From Chryseobacterium tagetis (lineage in GTDB: Bacteria; Bacteroidota; Bacteroidia; Flavobacteriales; Weeksellaceae), in assembly GCF_016735585.2 (NCBI RefSeq), contig NZ_JAERSE020000005.1:248001-312000 (forward strand): DNA of 64,000 bases, in the 5' to 3' direction. Positions within the stretch are counted from its first letter, which is position 1. Each line of letters begins with the position of its first letter. The notes beneath the pieces were generated by a model. The model searched no databases. It was not told the DNA's origin and saw only the letters and a program-made list of their open reading frames with translations. The position numbers and the translations under genes are program-made. Positions 25,903 to 35,100 of this stretch are shown one piece after another.

Positions 25903-26287
25903 AAAGAGAAGAATTCGAACAATTTGCACAATATCCCGAAATAAAACCATTAAAATTAACTGATTGATAGCCTTCCGGTAACTTCACTTCCATTTCATTC
26001 GGTAAACATTCTATTTTACCGCACGACAAACATCGGAAATGAAAATGATTGTGTTTATGCTTTTTCTCCGAGCAGTTCACGCAAACAGCAAAATAATATT
26101 TTCCGTCATCACCCAAAATTTTGTGAACAATTCCGTCTTCACAAAAGCTGTTTAAAACTCGATAAATCGTTGCACGGTCCACAGCTTCACCCAGTTCTTT
26201 TTGTAGAATTTCCTGACTCACCGCAGACTTTGAGTTCTTTAATGAATCCAGAATTAATTGTTTGGTGGTGGTATTTCTCTTTGCCAT
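25889..26287 (-). CDS. Fur-family transcriptional regulator
   Basis: A 132-residue ferric-uptake-regulator family repressor: winged helix (SAVSQEILQKELGEAVDRATIYRVLNSFCEDGIVHKI) then a metal-sensing dimerisation domain with His-rich KHKHNHFHF and two CxxC pairs (CLSC, CANC) that should bind structural zinc. Whether it senses iron, zinc, manganese or peroxide cannot be settled here. I use ATG 26287 (MAKRNTTTKQ); the longer frame from 26326 runs through the promoter. A TATATTTG element ends five bases before this ATG, implying a leaderless mRNA. It is divergent from the thioredoxin-reductase-like gene. Confidence 0.9.
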   Translation of the reverse strand: MAKRNTTTKQLILDSLKNSKSAVSQEILQKELGEAVDRATIYRVLNSFCEDGIVHKILGDDGKYYFAVCVNCSEKKHKHNHFHFRCLSCGKIECLPNEMEVKLPEGYQSVNFNGFISGYCANCSNSSLFKQQ

Positions 26288-26291
26288 ACTG

Positions 26292-26325
26292 CAAATATAA
26301 AAATTATTATTGCGATTAAGTCGCA
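26292..26325 (-). promoter_or_regulatory. Fur gene promoter with overlapping inverted repeat
   Basis: On the minus strand TATATTTG (26299-26292) is an exact -7 element. The inverted repeat TGCGA-TTAAG-TCGCA at 26311-26325 lies over its -33 region and is placed to act as an operator, perhaps for the Fur protein itself or another regulator. Confidence 0.5.
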
Positions 26326-26342
26326 TTAATGGAAATTTGTTC

Positions 26343-26350
26343 TACATTTG
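26343..26350 (+). promoter_or_regulatory. -7 element of the thioredoxin-reductase-like gene
   Basis: TACATTTG, an exact TAnnTTTG match, immediately abuts the first copy of the 7-bp repeat; no clear -33 motif is seen. Confidence 0.45.
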
Positions 26351-26448
26351 CAATAAGCAATAAGCAATAAGCAATAAGCAATAAGCAATAAGCAATAAGC
26401 AATAAGCAATAAGCAATAAGCAATAAGCAATAAGCAATAAGCAATAAG
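26351..26448. repeat. 14 tandem copies of the heptamer CAATAAG
   Basis: Fourteen perfect head-to-tail copies of CAATAAG, with no variant, fill the interval between a -7 promoter element and ten bases before the start codon at 26459. Perfect identity suggests active slippage. Confidence 0.98.
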
Positions 26449-26458
26449 CAAAATACCT

Positions 26459-27358
26459 ATGGAAAATAAATTTGATGTCATTATCATTGGAGGAAGCTAT
26501 TCCGGTTTATCAGCAGCAATGGCTTTAGGAAGATCGTTACGAAATGTTTTGATTATTGATAGTGGAAAGCCATGTAACCGGCAGACTCCACATTCACATA
26601 ATTTCATTACACACGACGGGAAAACCCCGAAAGAGATTTCTGATTTGGCTAAAGTTCAGGTTTTAGAATATGAAACGGTAAAATTTCATGATGGAGTACT
26701 CGCGAAAATGGAAAAAGATTCTGAAATTTTTACAATAAAGACAGAAAATGGGGAAATCTTTACTGCTAAAAAACTGATTCTTGCTTCAGGAATTAAAGAT
26801 GTCATGCCCGATATTGCCGGATTTGCAGAATGTTGGGGAATTTCCGTGATTCATTGTCCCTATTGTCATGGGTACGAAGTGAAAGGGGAAGTAACAGGAG
26901 TTCTTTCTAATGGAGATATTGCGTTTGATTTCTCAAAACTGGTGTTCAATTTAACAAAAGATCTGACTTTGTTTACCAACGGAACATCTGCTTTAAATAA
27001 AGAGCAGACTGAAAAATTTGCACGGAATAACATCCACATTATTGAAGACGAAATAGAAAAAGTTCAGCACAAAAACGGAAACATTCAGAAAATTATTTTT
27101 AAAAACGGAAAAGAAATTTCCTTGAAAGCATTGTATGCAAAAATAGGTTTCGAACACAACGTCAAGGTAGAAGATCTAGGGATTGAGCTAAATGAAAATG
27201 GCTTTATCAAAGTAGATATGATGCAGAAAACAAATATTCCGGGAGTTTTTGCTTGCGGAGACAATGTGACGATGATGAGGTCGGTTGCCAATGCCGTTGC
27301 ACAAGGGAATTTTGCCGGAGCTGTTGTGAATAAAGAGCTGTCTGAAGAAGAGTTTTAG
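26459..27358 (+). CDS. Thioredoxin-reductase-like NAD(P)/FAD-dependent oxidoreductase
   Basis: A 299-residue two-dinucleotide-fold flavoprotein. The FAD site is GGSYSGLSAAMALGRS near the N terminus, the redox-like pair is C133-P-Y-C136 (HCPYCHGYEVKG), and the C-terminal FAD motif is GVFACGDN. The pair sits in the same place as the catalytic disulfide of thioredoxin reductase, but CPYCHG differs from the usual CATC. Its leader is almost entirely the CAATAAG repeat. It lies just upstream of the arsenic operon; arsenate reductases of the LMW-PTP type need a thiol-disulfide reductase system, so a supporting role is possible but unproven. Confidence 0.88.
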   Translation: MENKFDVIIIGGSYSGLSAAMALGRSLRNVLIIDSGKPCNRQTPHSHNFITHDGKTPKEISDLAKVQVLEYETVKFHDGVLAKMEKDSEIFTIKTENGEIFTAKKLILASGIKDVMPDIAGFAECWGISVIHCPYCHGYEVKGEVTGVLSNGDIAFDFSKLVFNLTKDLTLFTNGTSALNKEQTEKFARNNIHIIEDEIEKVQHKNGNIQKIIFKNGKEISLKALYAKIGFEHNVKVEDLGIELNENGFIKVDMMQKTNIPGVFACGDNVTMMRSVANAVAQGNFAGAVVNKELSEEEF

Positions 27359-27390
27359 AGTTTCTACATATCGAGTTTGTTTAAAATAAA

Positions 27391-27536
27391 TTTACCCACA
27401 AAAGGAACAAAAGCTTTATACATTTGTTATCATATAAAAGCCCTCAAAAGAATGTAATCAAAGATTTTTAAAGGCTTATACTTTCTTTTTATGATTTAGC
27501 GTATTATCCAAATCTTTTGTGCCTTTTGTGGTTAAA
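27391..27536. repeat. MITE-like inverted-repeat element
   Basis: Arms of about 25 bases (TTTACCCACAAAAGGAACAA and, as reverse complement of the right end, TTTAACCACAAAAGGCACAA) bound a 146-base AT-rich element with internal foldback potential and no ORF. It fills most of the spacer upstream of arsR. Confidence 0.6.
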
Positions 27537-27591
27537 TAAAAATTAATCAGGTTATTTTTTATTTAGACCCTTTCAATTTTTTATAATTTAA

Positions 27592-27626
27592 TTTGTTGGT
27601 ACAATTTATTATCGTAATATTGCGAT
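27592..27626 (+). promoter_or_regulatory. arsR promoter with overlapping ArsR operator
   Basis: TTTG (27592-27595), a 19-base spacer and TAATATTG (27615-27622, one mismatch) form a Bacteroidota promoter. The imperfect palindrome ATCGTAATATTGCGAT (27611-27626) covers the -7 element, so repressor binding would block polymerase directly. The same 16 bases recur at 27985-28000. Confidence 0.75.
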
Positions 27627-27638
27627 ATAGTTTAAATC

Positions 27639-27965
27639 ATGGGAGCAACCAAAACCGATTTTTTTACCGAGCAGCAAAATAAAATTGCAACGATTGCAAA
27701 AGCATTAGGACATCCTGCAAGAATTGCGATCATTGAATATTTACTGAAAGTGAATGAATGCATTTGCGGCGACATCGTAAATGAGCTTCCTTTGGCGCAA
27801 CCTACCGTCTCTCAACATCTGAAAGAATTGAAAAATGCGGGATTAATTAAAGGAAATATTGAAGGGAACTCAATTTGTTATTGTATAGATGAAAAAGCTT
27901 TTGAAATTCTGAATGTATTTTTCTCCAATATCATCTCGACTGTAAAAAAGCAAAACTGCTGTTAA
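27639..27965 (+). CDS. arsR: ArsR-family transcriptional repressor
   Basis: A 108-residue winged-helix repressor of the ArsR/SmtB family. The DNA-binding part is ALGHPARIAIIEYLLKV...LPLAQPTVSQHLKELKNAGLIKG. Metalloid-ligand cysteines are plausibly those in NECICGDI (the ELCVCDL-like position of ArsR sensors) and the C-terminal CC. It heads the arsenic operon and has an operator over its own promoter, so it should be autoregulated and released by arsenite. Confidence 0.9.
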   Translation: MGATKTDFFTEQQNKIATIAKALGHPARIAIIEYLLKVNECICGDIVNELPLAQPTVSQHLKELKNAGLIKGNIEGNSICYCIDEKAFEILNVFFSNIISTVKKQNCC

Positions 27966-27984
27966 AATTTTTTTGAAACTAATT

Positions 27985-28000
27985 ATCGTAATATTGCGAT
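27985..28000 (+). promoter_or_regulatory. Second ArsR operator, inside the operon
   Basis: An exact second copy of ATCGTAATATTGCGAT lies 19 bases after the arsR stop and 25 bases before the DUF6428 start. It implies separate repression of the downstream resistance genes. Confidence 0.7.
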
Positions 28001-28025
28001 ATTGCAATTTAAAATAAATTATGTT

Positions 28026-28499
28026 ATGACACTAGAACAAATCAAAGAAATTCTTCCAACATTAGACAATGTGGAATTTGAGCTTGAAAACGGACAATTT
28101 GTACCGGAACATTTTCATGTAACCGAAATCGGAATGGTTACGAAAAACTTCATGGATTGTGGCGGAACGATGAGAAAAGAGGAAAAGGTAAACTTTCAGC
28201 TTTGGAATGCAGATGATTACGAACATCGTTTAAAGCCGGGTAAACTTCTTCATATTATTAATTTATCTGAAGAAAAACTAGGGATTGGAAATTTTGAAAT
28301 AGAAGTGGAATATCAGGACACAACAATTGGAAAGTACGATCTTGAATTCAACGGAAAGAATTTTGTGTTAAAAAATAAACTGACGGCCTGTCTTGCCCAA
28401 GATGCATGTGGAATTCCTCCTCAAAAGCAAAAAATGAATTTGAGTGATCTGTCCGGAAATAAGCAGAATTTCTGTTCGCCTGATTCTGGGTGCTGCTAA
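28026..28499 (+). CDS. DUF6428 family protein of the arsenic operon
   Basis: A 157-residue soluble protein matching the DUF6428 pattern: VEFELENGQFVPEHFHVTEIGMVTKNFMDCGG and LWNADDYEHRLKPGKLLHII. The C terminus is Cys-rich (CLAQDACG, FCSPDSGCC), as expected for a thiol-metalloid contact. I start at ATG 28026; the TTG at 28002 overlaps the operator. It sits between arsR and the arsenate-reductase-like gene, so a role in arsenic handling is likely, but no biochemical activity is known to me. Confidence 0.82.
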   Translation: MTLEQIKEILPTLDNVEFELENGQFVPEHFHVTEIGMVTKNFMDCGGTMRKEEKVNFQLWNADDYEHRLKPGKLLHIINLSEEKLGIGNFEIEVEYQDTTIGKYDLEFNGKNFVLKNKLTACLAQDACGIPPQKQKMNLSDLSGNKQNFCSPDSGCC

Positions 28500-28525
28500 T
28501 ATTAACTTTTATTTGAGATTAAAAA

Positions 28526-29137
28526 ATGAATGATAAGTTATCAATATATATAGAAGAAGTTCTTTCTCAAAATATTAACGAGGACAGGAAGAGTATTTTG
28601 CAGCCATTGATAGATTTTATACAACAGAAAGTAAAAGATCAAAAATCAATAGATATTAATTTTATATGTACCCATAATTCTCGAAGGAGTCACTTTGCAC
28701 AAATATGGGCTCAAACAGCATCGGCTTATTTTAAAATTTCAAATGTGAATTGTTATTCTGGAGGTACAGAAGCAATAGCTTTGTTTCCAAAAATAGCAGA
28801 GACATTATTTGATTCTGGTTTTAATATTTGGAAATTAAATGAAAATGAGAATCCTGTATATGTTATAAAATATGCTGAAAATGCTGTGCCGATTATTGGG
28901 TTTTCAAAAACATATGACGATCCTTTTAATCCAAAGAATAGTTTTGCTGCTATTATGACTTGTTCACAGGCGGATGGAGATTGCCCTTTTATTGCAGGTG
29001 CAGAAAAACGAATTCCAATAACATTTGAAGATCCGAAAATTTCTGACGGCACATCTGAGCAGACAAAAGTATATAATGAAAGAAGCCTGCAGATTGCTGC
29101 AGAAATGTTTTATGTTTTTTCGAATATCAATAAATAA
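28526..29137 (+). CDS. LMW-PTP-like arsenate reductase
   Basis: A 203-residue protein with the low-molecular-weight phosphatase P-loop C48-THNSR-R54 (Cx5R) and a C146-SQADGD-C153 pair. A nucleophilic cysteine plus a downstream pair seven residues apart is the layout of thioredoxin-coupled arsenate reductases, where the three cysteines relay a disulfide. It should reduce arsenate to arsenite for export by the next gene. It carries about 40 extra N-terminal residues before the P-loop. Phosphatase activity cannot be excluded. Confidence 0.85.
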   Translation: MNDKLSIYIEEVLSQNINEDRKSILQPLIDFIQQKVKDQKSIDINFICTHNSRRSHFAQIWAQTASAYFKISNVNCYSGGTEAIALFPKIAETLFDSGFNIWKLNENENPVYVIKYAENAVPIIGFSKTYDDPFNPKNSFAAIMTCSQADGDCPFIAGAEKRIPITFEDPKISDGTSEQTKVYNERSLQIAAEMFYVFSNINK

Positions 29138-29138
29138 A

Positions 29139-30176
29139 ATGAATCCTCAATTAAAATTTCTTGATAGATATTTAACCCTATGGATTTTTCTGGCGATGAT
29201 TGTCGGGGTAAGCTTAGGCTATTTTTTTCCTGGCATATCAATAAGGGTAAATTCATTTTCTTCGGGTACAACCAATATACCACTGGCAATAGGATTAATA
29301 CTGATGATGTATCCTCCATTAGCAAAAGTAGATTATGCATTGCTTCCACAAATTTTCAAAGATAAAAAAGTGATATCCATATCATTGCTGCTCAACTGGA
29401 TTATTGGACCGGTCTTAATGTTTATTTTGGCTGTTATCTTTCTCAGAAATGATCCTGAATTTATGATTGGTCTTATTCTGATCGGCTTGGCAAGATGCAT
29501 TGCTATGGTAATAGTTTGGAATGATTTAGCAAAAGGAAATAGAGAATATGCAGCCTTGCTTATCGCTCTCAACAGTATTTTTCAGATTGTATCATACAGT
29601 TTTCTGGTGTGGTTATTTATTGATGTTCTCCCTCAAAAATTAGGATTGGGAAATTTTAGTGTTTCTGTACCCATCAGAGAGGTGACAGAAAGTGTTTTAA
29701 TTTATTTGGGAATCCCTTTTCTGGCCGGGTTTTTAAGTAGATATTTTTTAATAAAATCAAAAGGAAAAGAATGGTACAACCGAAAATTTATCCCCATAAT
29801 TTCTCCGGTTACTTTATATGCTTTATTATTTACTATTGTCTTAATGTTTAGCCTAAAAGGCGATAAAATTTTGGAATTGCCTATGGATGTTATAAAAATT
29901 GCCATTCCGCTGGTCATTTATTTCATATTGATGTTTTTTCTTAGTTTTTTTATAAATAAATTAATGAAAGTTCCCTATGATAAAAATGCGTCGATTGCTT
30001 TTACAGCAACCGGAAATAATTTTGAATTGGCAATTGCTGTAAGTATTGCAGTATTTGGAATTCATTCATCACAGGCATTCGTTGGAGTGATTGGTCCTTT
30101 AGTAGAAGTTCCGGTATTAATTTTATTAGTTAAAGCCAGTTTATTTCTTAAAAAGACGTATAAATTGACAAATTAA
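29139..30176 (+). CDS. acr3: ACR3-family arsenite efflux transporter
   Basis: A 345-residue, about ten-helix member of the bile/arsenite/riboflavin transporter superfamily. The conserved cysteine of helix 4 (C120 in [11 protein letters not shown]) and glutamate of helix 9 (E296 in [10 protein letters not shown]) essential in ACR3 proteins are both present. It exports arsenite using the proton gradient. The longer open frame from 29025 overlaps the reductase gene; ATG 29139, one base after the previous stop, gives the family N terminus ([17 protein letters not shown]). Confidence 0.93.
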   Translation: MNPQLKFLDRYLTLWIFLAMIVGVSLGYFFPGISIRVNSFSSGTTNIPLAIGLILMMYPPLAKVDYALLPQIFKDKKVISISLLLNWIIGPVLMFILAVIFLRNDPEFMIGLILIGLARCIAMVIVWNDLAKGNREYAALLIALNSIFQIVSYSFLVWLFIDVLPQKLGLGNFSVSVPIREVTESVLIYLGIPFLAGFLSRYFLIKSKGKEWYNRKFIPIISPVTLYALLFTIVLMFSLKGDKILELPMDVIKIAIPLVIYFILMFFLSFFINKLMKVPYDKNASIAFTATGNNFELAIAVSIAVFGIHSSQAFVGVIGPLVEVPVLILLVKASLFLKKTYKLTN

Positions 30177-30282
30177 TGAATGAAAATGAAATTTTAAAAC
30201 AAAAAATCATCTTTCGCAATACCAAAATCTCAAAGGATTTTCCGTACATTTGGGGTGAAAAATTTCAAAAACTAAAAGTAAA

Positions 30283-31548
30283 ATGGACATTATTTTCGAC
30301 CTGATTGAAAAAGAAAGACAAAGACAAACCCATGGAATTGAGATGATTGCATCAGAAAACTTTGTTTCTGAGAATGTAATGAAAGCAATGGGAAGCGTAT
30401 TGACTAACAAATATGCAGAAGGATATCCTGGTAAAAGATATTACGGAGGATGCGAAGTAGTAGATGAGGTTGAGACTTTGGCGATCAATAGAGCTAAAGA
30501 GCTTTTCGGAGTAGACTATGTAAATGTTCAGCCACATTCTGGTTCTCAGGCTAATGCCGCAATTTACTTGGCCGTTTTGAAACCGGGGGATAAAATCATG
30601 GGAATGGATCTTTCAATGGGAGGTCACCTTACTCATGGTTCAGCTGTGAATTTCTCTGGTATCCAATACGATGTAGTTTCTTACGGAGTTCAGCAGGAGA
30701 CAGGTCTTATTGATTATGATCAGATGAGAGAAGTGGCTTTAAGAGAAAGACCAAAAATGCTTATCGCTGGATTCTCTGCTTATTCAAGAGATTTGGATTA
30801 TGCTAAATTCAGAGAAGTTGCTGATGAGATCGGAGCTACACTTTGGGCAGATATCGCACACCCTGCAGGTTTGGTGGCAAAAGGTCTTTTAAATAATCCA
30901 TTCGAACACTGCCATGTTGTGACAACTACTACTCACAAGACATTAAGAGGTCCAAGAGGAGGGATGATCATGATGGGGAAAGATTTTGAAAACACATACG
31001 GCCACAAAACTCCAAAAGGAGAGATCAAAATGATGAGTCAGGTTCTTGACGGAGCTGTTTTCCCGGGAATTCAAGGGGGGCCGTTAGAGCACGTGATTGC
31101 TGGTAAAGCAGTTGCTTTTGGTGAAGCTTTGGATGATCAGTTCTTAACGTATGCAAAACAAGTTCAGTCAAACGCTCAGGCGTTGGCAAAAGCGATGATC
31201 GACAGAGGATTTGATATCGTAAGCGGAGGAACAGACAACCATTTGATGCTTGTTGACCTTAGAAATAAAAATGTAAACGGTAAAGAAACTGAAAAAGCTT
31301 TGGTTCTTGCTGATATTACTTGTAACAAAAACATGGTTCCGTTTGATGATAAATCACCATTCACAACTTCTGGGATCAGATTGGGAACTGCAGCGATCAC
31401 AACAAGAGGATTGAAAGAAAACGATATGGATACAATTGCAGGATTTGTTTCTGACGTGGTTGACAATATCAAAAATGAAGAAGTGATTACTTCTGTAAGA
31501 AAGAAAGTTAATGAATTAATGGAAGGTAAAGCATTATTCAATTATTAA
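30283..31548 (+). CDS. glyA: Serine hydroxymethyltransferase
   Basis: A PLP enzyme that converts serine and tetrahydrofolate to glycine and 5,10-methylene-tetrahydrofolate, feeding one-carbon metabolism. The 421 residues include [11 protein letters not shown], the PLP lysine K219 in [14 protein letters not shown], and the C-terminal [14 protein letters not shown]. Codon usage looks strongly biased, as for a highly expressed gene. A TACATTTG -7 element is at 30245-30252, and a terminator follows. Confidence 0.98.
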   Translation: MDIIFDLIEKERQRQTHGIEMIASENFVSENVMKAMGSVLTNKYAEGYPGKRYYGGCEVVDEVETLAINRAKELFGVDYVNVQPHSGSQANAAIYLAVLKPGDKIMGMDLSMGGHLTHGSAVNFSGIQYDVVSYGVQQETGLIDYDQMREVALRERPKMLIAGFSAYSRDLDYAKFREVADEIGATLWADIAHPAGLVAKGLLNNPFEHCHVVTTTTHKTLRGPRGGMIMMGKDFENTYGHKTPKGEIKMMSQVLDGAVFPGIQGGPLEHVIAGKAVAFGEALDDQFLTYAKQVQSNAQALAKAMIDRGFDIVSGGTDNHLMLVDLRNKNVNGKETEKALVLADITCNKNMVPFDDKSPFTTSGIRLGTAAITTRGLKENDMDTIAGFVSDVVDNIKNEEVITSVRKKVNELMEGKALFNY

Positions 31549-31575
31549 TAATTATCTTCGTTAACGAAATATAAG

Positions 31576-31603
31576 GAATGGGCAGTTTGCTCATTCTTTT
31601 TTT
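31576..31603 (+). terminator. Terminator of glyA
   Basis: Arms GAATGGGC / GCTCATTC (one wobble) with a five-base loop and a run of T. Confidence 0.85.
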
Positions 31604-31615
31604 ATCCCATAAACT

Positions 31616-32077
31616 ATGGAAAAGAAATCTTTTACTTTTGATGAAATTAAACTGAAACTGGTGAACTATTGTGTTTATCAGGATCGTTGTCATGCAGAAG
31701 TAGAACAGAAAATGAAGGAATTTTTATTAATTGAGGAGGCGAAAGAAGAGATCATGCTTTATCTTTTAAAAGAAAATTATCTGAATGAAGAAAGGTTTAC
31801 CAGAAGCTACATTCGGGGGAAGTTTTACATTAAACATTGGGGCAGAAATAAAATTAAAATCAACCTGAAACAGAAACAGATTTCAGAAAAACTAATCAAT
31901 TCCTGTTTCAATGAGATTGACAAAACGGATTATGAAGAAACACTCCGAAAAATATATGAAGATTACTATAGTAAGCAAAAAGGATTGAAAGAATATCAGA
32001 GAAAGGTGAAAACTGTTAAATATCTTTTAAGTAGAGGCTTTGAATATGAAGAAATTTTACATTTGATTGATAGTTAA
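31616..32077 (+). CDS. recX: RecX family regulatory protein
   Basis: A 153-residue helical repeat protein of the RecX family, which restrains RecA filament growth. It shows the family layout of three-helix repeats with the motifs NYCVYQDRCHAEVEQKM, YLNEERFTRSYIRGKFYIKHWGRNKIKINLKQK and KVKTVKYLLSRGFEYEEI. It begins soon after the glyA terminator, so it needs its own promoter; none is clear. Confidence 0.9.
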   Translation: MEKKSFTFDEIKLKLVNYCVYQDRCHAEVEQKMKEFLLIEEAKEEIMLYLLKENYLNEERFTRSYIRGKFYIKHWGRNKIKINLKQKQISEKLINSCFNEIDKTDYEETLRKIYEDYYSKQKGLKEYQRKVKTVKYLLSRGFEYEEILHLIDS

Positions 32078-32099
32078 CATTTATATAATTTCATTTTTT

Positions 32100-32129
32100 T
32101 TTGTTTAAAAAGAAAAATATATAGTTTTG
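32100..32129 (+). promoter_or_regulatory. Promoter of the large T9SS cargo gene
   Basis: TTTG (32100-32103), an 18-base spacer and TAGTTTTG (32122-32129), both exact matches to the Bacteroidota consensus. The predicted leader is about 17 bases. Confidence 0.75.
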
Positions 32130-32149
32130 TGGCAAAATTTTAATTTACT

Positions 32150-35100
32150 ATGAAACGAAAACAACTTTTTAGGCAAACATTATTGTTGTTGCTGTTTGTG
32201 GTCTCCCAAATTATGTGGGGACAATGTATTAATGAAACCTTTGCAACTGCAGGGACAAAGCCAACAGGATGGGCTGGTACAGGTAGTGTTAACACTTCAA
32301 GTGATCCTGCACACGCTGCTGGAGGTTCAGGATATTGCTGGAATTTGGGATCAGGTCAAACTGCAATTACCCCAGCGGTAGATTATCCTCAATCTATTAG
32401 TTTTTATTTAGATGCCTCGGGTTCTGGTGGTCAAACAGTAACTTTAGCATATAGCATTAATGGAGGAAGCTATGTAAACCTTACCCCTACATTCTCTGCA
32501 ACGACTGCCGGAGCGACTGTTGGGATAGCCGATTTGCCAGCTGCTGTAAAAACAGCTACAGCTGTTAAAATCCGTTTTACATCTGGATCTAATACTGCTT
32601 ATGTAGATAATGTAGTTGTAACTTGTGGTACTTCTACGCCTACTCAAGCAACTACACCAACAATTACGTTAGCAGGTACTTCTGTAGGAACAGATACGTA
32701 CGCAAATACAGCAACGGTTACTTTGGTTTCTGCAGGAAGTGATGCTATATATTATACGACAGATGGTAGTGATCCTACAATATCGTCTACTCCTTACTCA
32801 GCTCCTTTTACGATAACGACTATTGGTGCAACTACCATAAAAGCTATAGCTACGGTTGCAGGGTTAACGAATAGTACCGTTGCAACTAAAGCAATTACGA
32901 TAGTATCTCAAATTCCACCAGTAAATGATTTATGCTCGAATGCACAAGTATTGATGGCGGGAGCTACGGCAAATGGAACTTTGCTTTATTCTACCTATGC
33001 GGCTCCAGTGAGTGCGGGAAATTCAGGAAAAGATGTTTGGTATCAATATACAGCTACTGTAAGTGGATCTCATACTTTTACCGTTCAAGGGTTTAAAATA
33101 GCACCTAATGATACATCTGCTGATGTAGATTTGCAATTGTTTGGAGGTTCTTGTCCTACATCTTCTACCTATTTGGTAAATTCTACAACAAGTAGTAATA
33201 TTGAGACAATTACAACAAATTTAACGGCTGGAACTACTTATTATCTAAGAGTTTTTGCATACAATACAAATGCTGAAGCGTCTACTTTCACAGTAGGTTT
33301 AACGGCTCCAGCGCCACCAACACCTCCTGTAATTACTAATGAAGGGGCGTTACCCAATGCAACCGTAGGAACTGCGATTGCAACATTTAATGTAATATCT
33401 TCAGGATCTGCAGCTACGTATTCGTCTGCTAATTTACCATCTGGTTTATCTATAAGTTCTGCTGGTGCAATTACAGGGACTCCAACTGTTTCAGGTACGA
33501 ATATTCCATTCACTGTAACAGCGACAAACAGTGAGGGTTCTGATGATGGAAATTATACAATTACAATTGCACAAGGTGTACAAACTTCTGCTAATAATAC
33601 GTCTTACAACTTAGTATCCGGGGCTGCGAATACAACTTTAAGTGCGACTACCAATGCAGGAAAAACTATAACTTATGTAAGTAACAACAATAATGTAATA
33701 GATATACAAAATGGTAACGAAATTCATGTGGTTGGAATAGGAAGTACAACTATTACGGCATCTGCTTCTGGTGATGCTAATTGGAATGCTTACAATGCAA
33801 CTATAAACGTTGAAGTAATATCTGCAGTAGTTTACCAAAAAATTAATTCTCTTACAGATTTAACAGACGGAGAGTATGTGATTGCAGATGCTAACGATGA
33901 AGTTGCTGCAAGTAATGTAATTACAAATGGTGCTTTAGTTACTAATGCTATTACTCCTACGTCTGGACAAATTATAAATCCGGCAGCAAATACGGTTTGG
34001 AATTTGGTGAAAACAGGAAACGTATTTACAATTCAAAGTGTTGCAAGTTCTAAATTTGTAAATTTTATAAGCTCAACAAATTTATCTGTTGTTGATGCAG
34101 TAGCAAATAATAACCAAAAATGGGATATTACTTACACTTCAGGATCTAATGCTCACTTTACAATAGCAAGTGCAGCGGATGCAAGTAGAATTTTTAAATA
34201 TAATTCTGGTTTGACAGCGCCTGGATTTAAAGCATATACTACCTCAACTCAATCACCGGAAGTTAGTCTTTATAAAAAAGTATCAGCTGCTGTTACAACT
34301 TGGAACGGAACAGGTTGGAACAATGGAGTGCCTACATCTTCTACAGATGCAATCATTGCAGGTTTATATTCTACAACTATACAGCCGAATCTTACAGGAA
34401 ATACTATTACAATCAATAATGGAGGAGTATTGGAAGTTACTAGTGGTAAAACTGTAACAGCAACAAATGTAATTGTAAATGACGGAGGAAACTTCATTCA
34501 AAGAGATGGCTCTACTTTAACTAATACAGGAGCTTTCAATGTATTGAAAAATACTACGAGTGCTGCTAATAAATATGTATTCTGGGCATCGCCAATGGTT
34601 TCTCAAAATATTTTTGGTATTTATACAACTACACCACAGTATGTGATGGCTTATGATAGTGCAACAGATTACTATACGACTTTAAGCAATCCTGCAACTT
34701 CTATTCCTGGGGTAGGATATTCAGTAAAAATGCCTGCAGCAAATGCAATTGCTACTTTCGGAGGAGCTTCCGCGCAGCCAAACAATGGAAATGTAGTAGT
34801 CGCATTAAACAATACTTCTACAAACAAATATAACTTAATTGGTAACCCATATTCATCTAATGTAGATTTGAACGCATTTTATAATGCTAACTCATCTTCT
34901 GTAGGTTCTACATTTTGGTTCTGGGATAATACAAGTAATAGTGTAACTACGCAATCAGGAAATACGACAACCAATGTTGGGTATGCTACATACAATGCAG
35001 CTGGTTCTGGTACTTGGATAGAAGCGCCGACTTCTTTAGCGTCACATTCAGGAAATTCAGCAACAATAGGACAAGGTTTCATTGTTGAAGCAACAGGAAC

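Noticed and set aside
26351-26448. CRISPR-like array
   Set aside because: The unit is 7 bases with no spacers; it is a simple tandem repeat.
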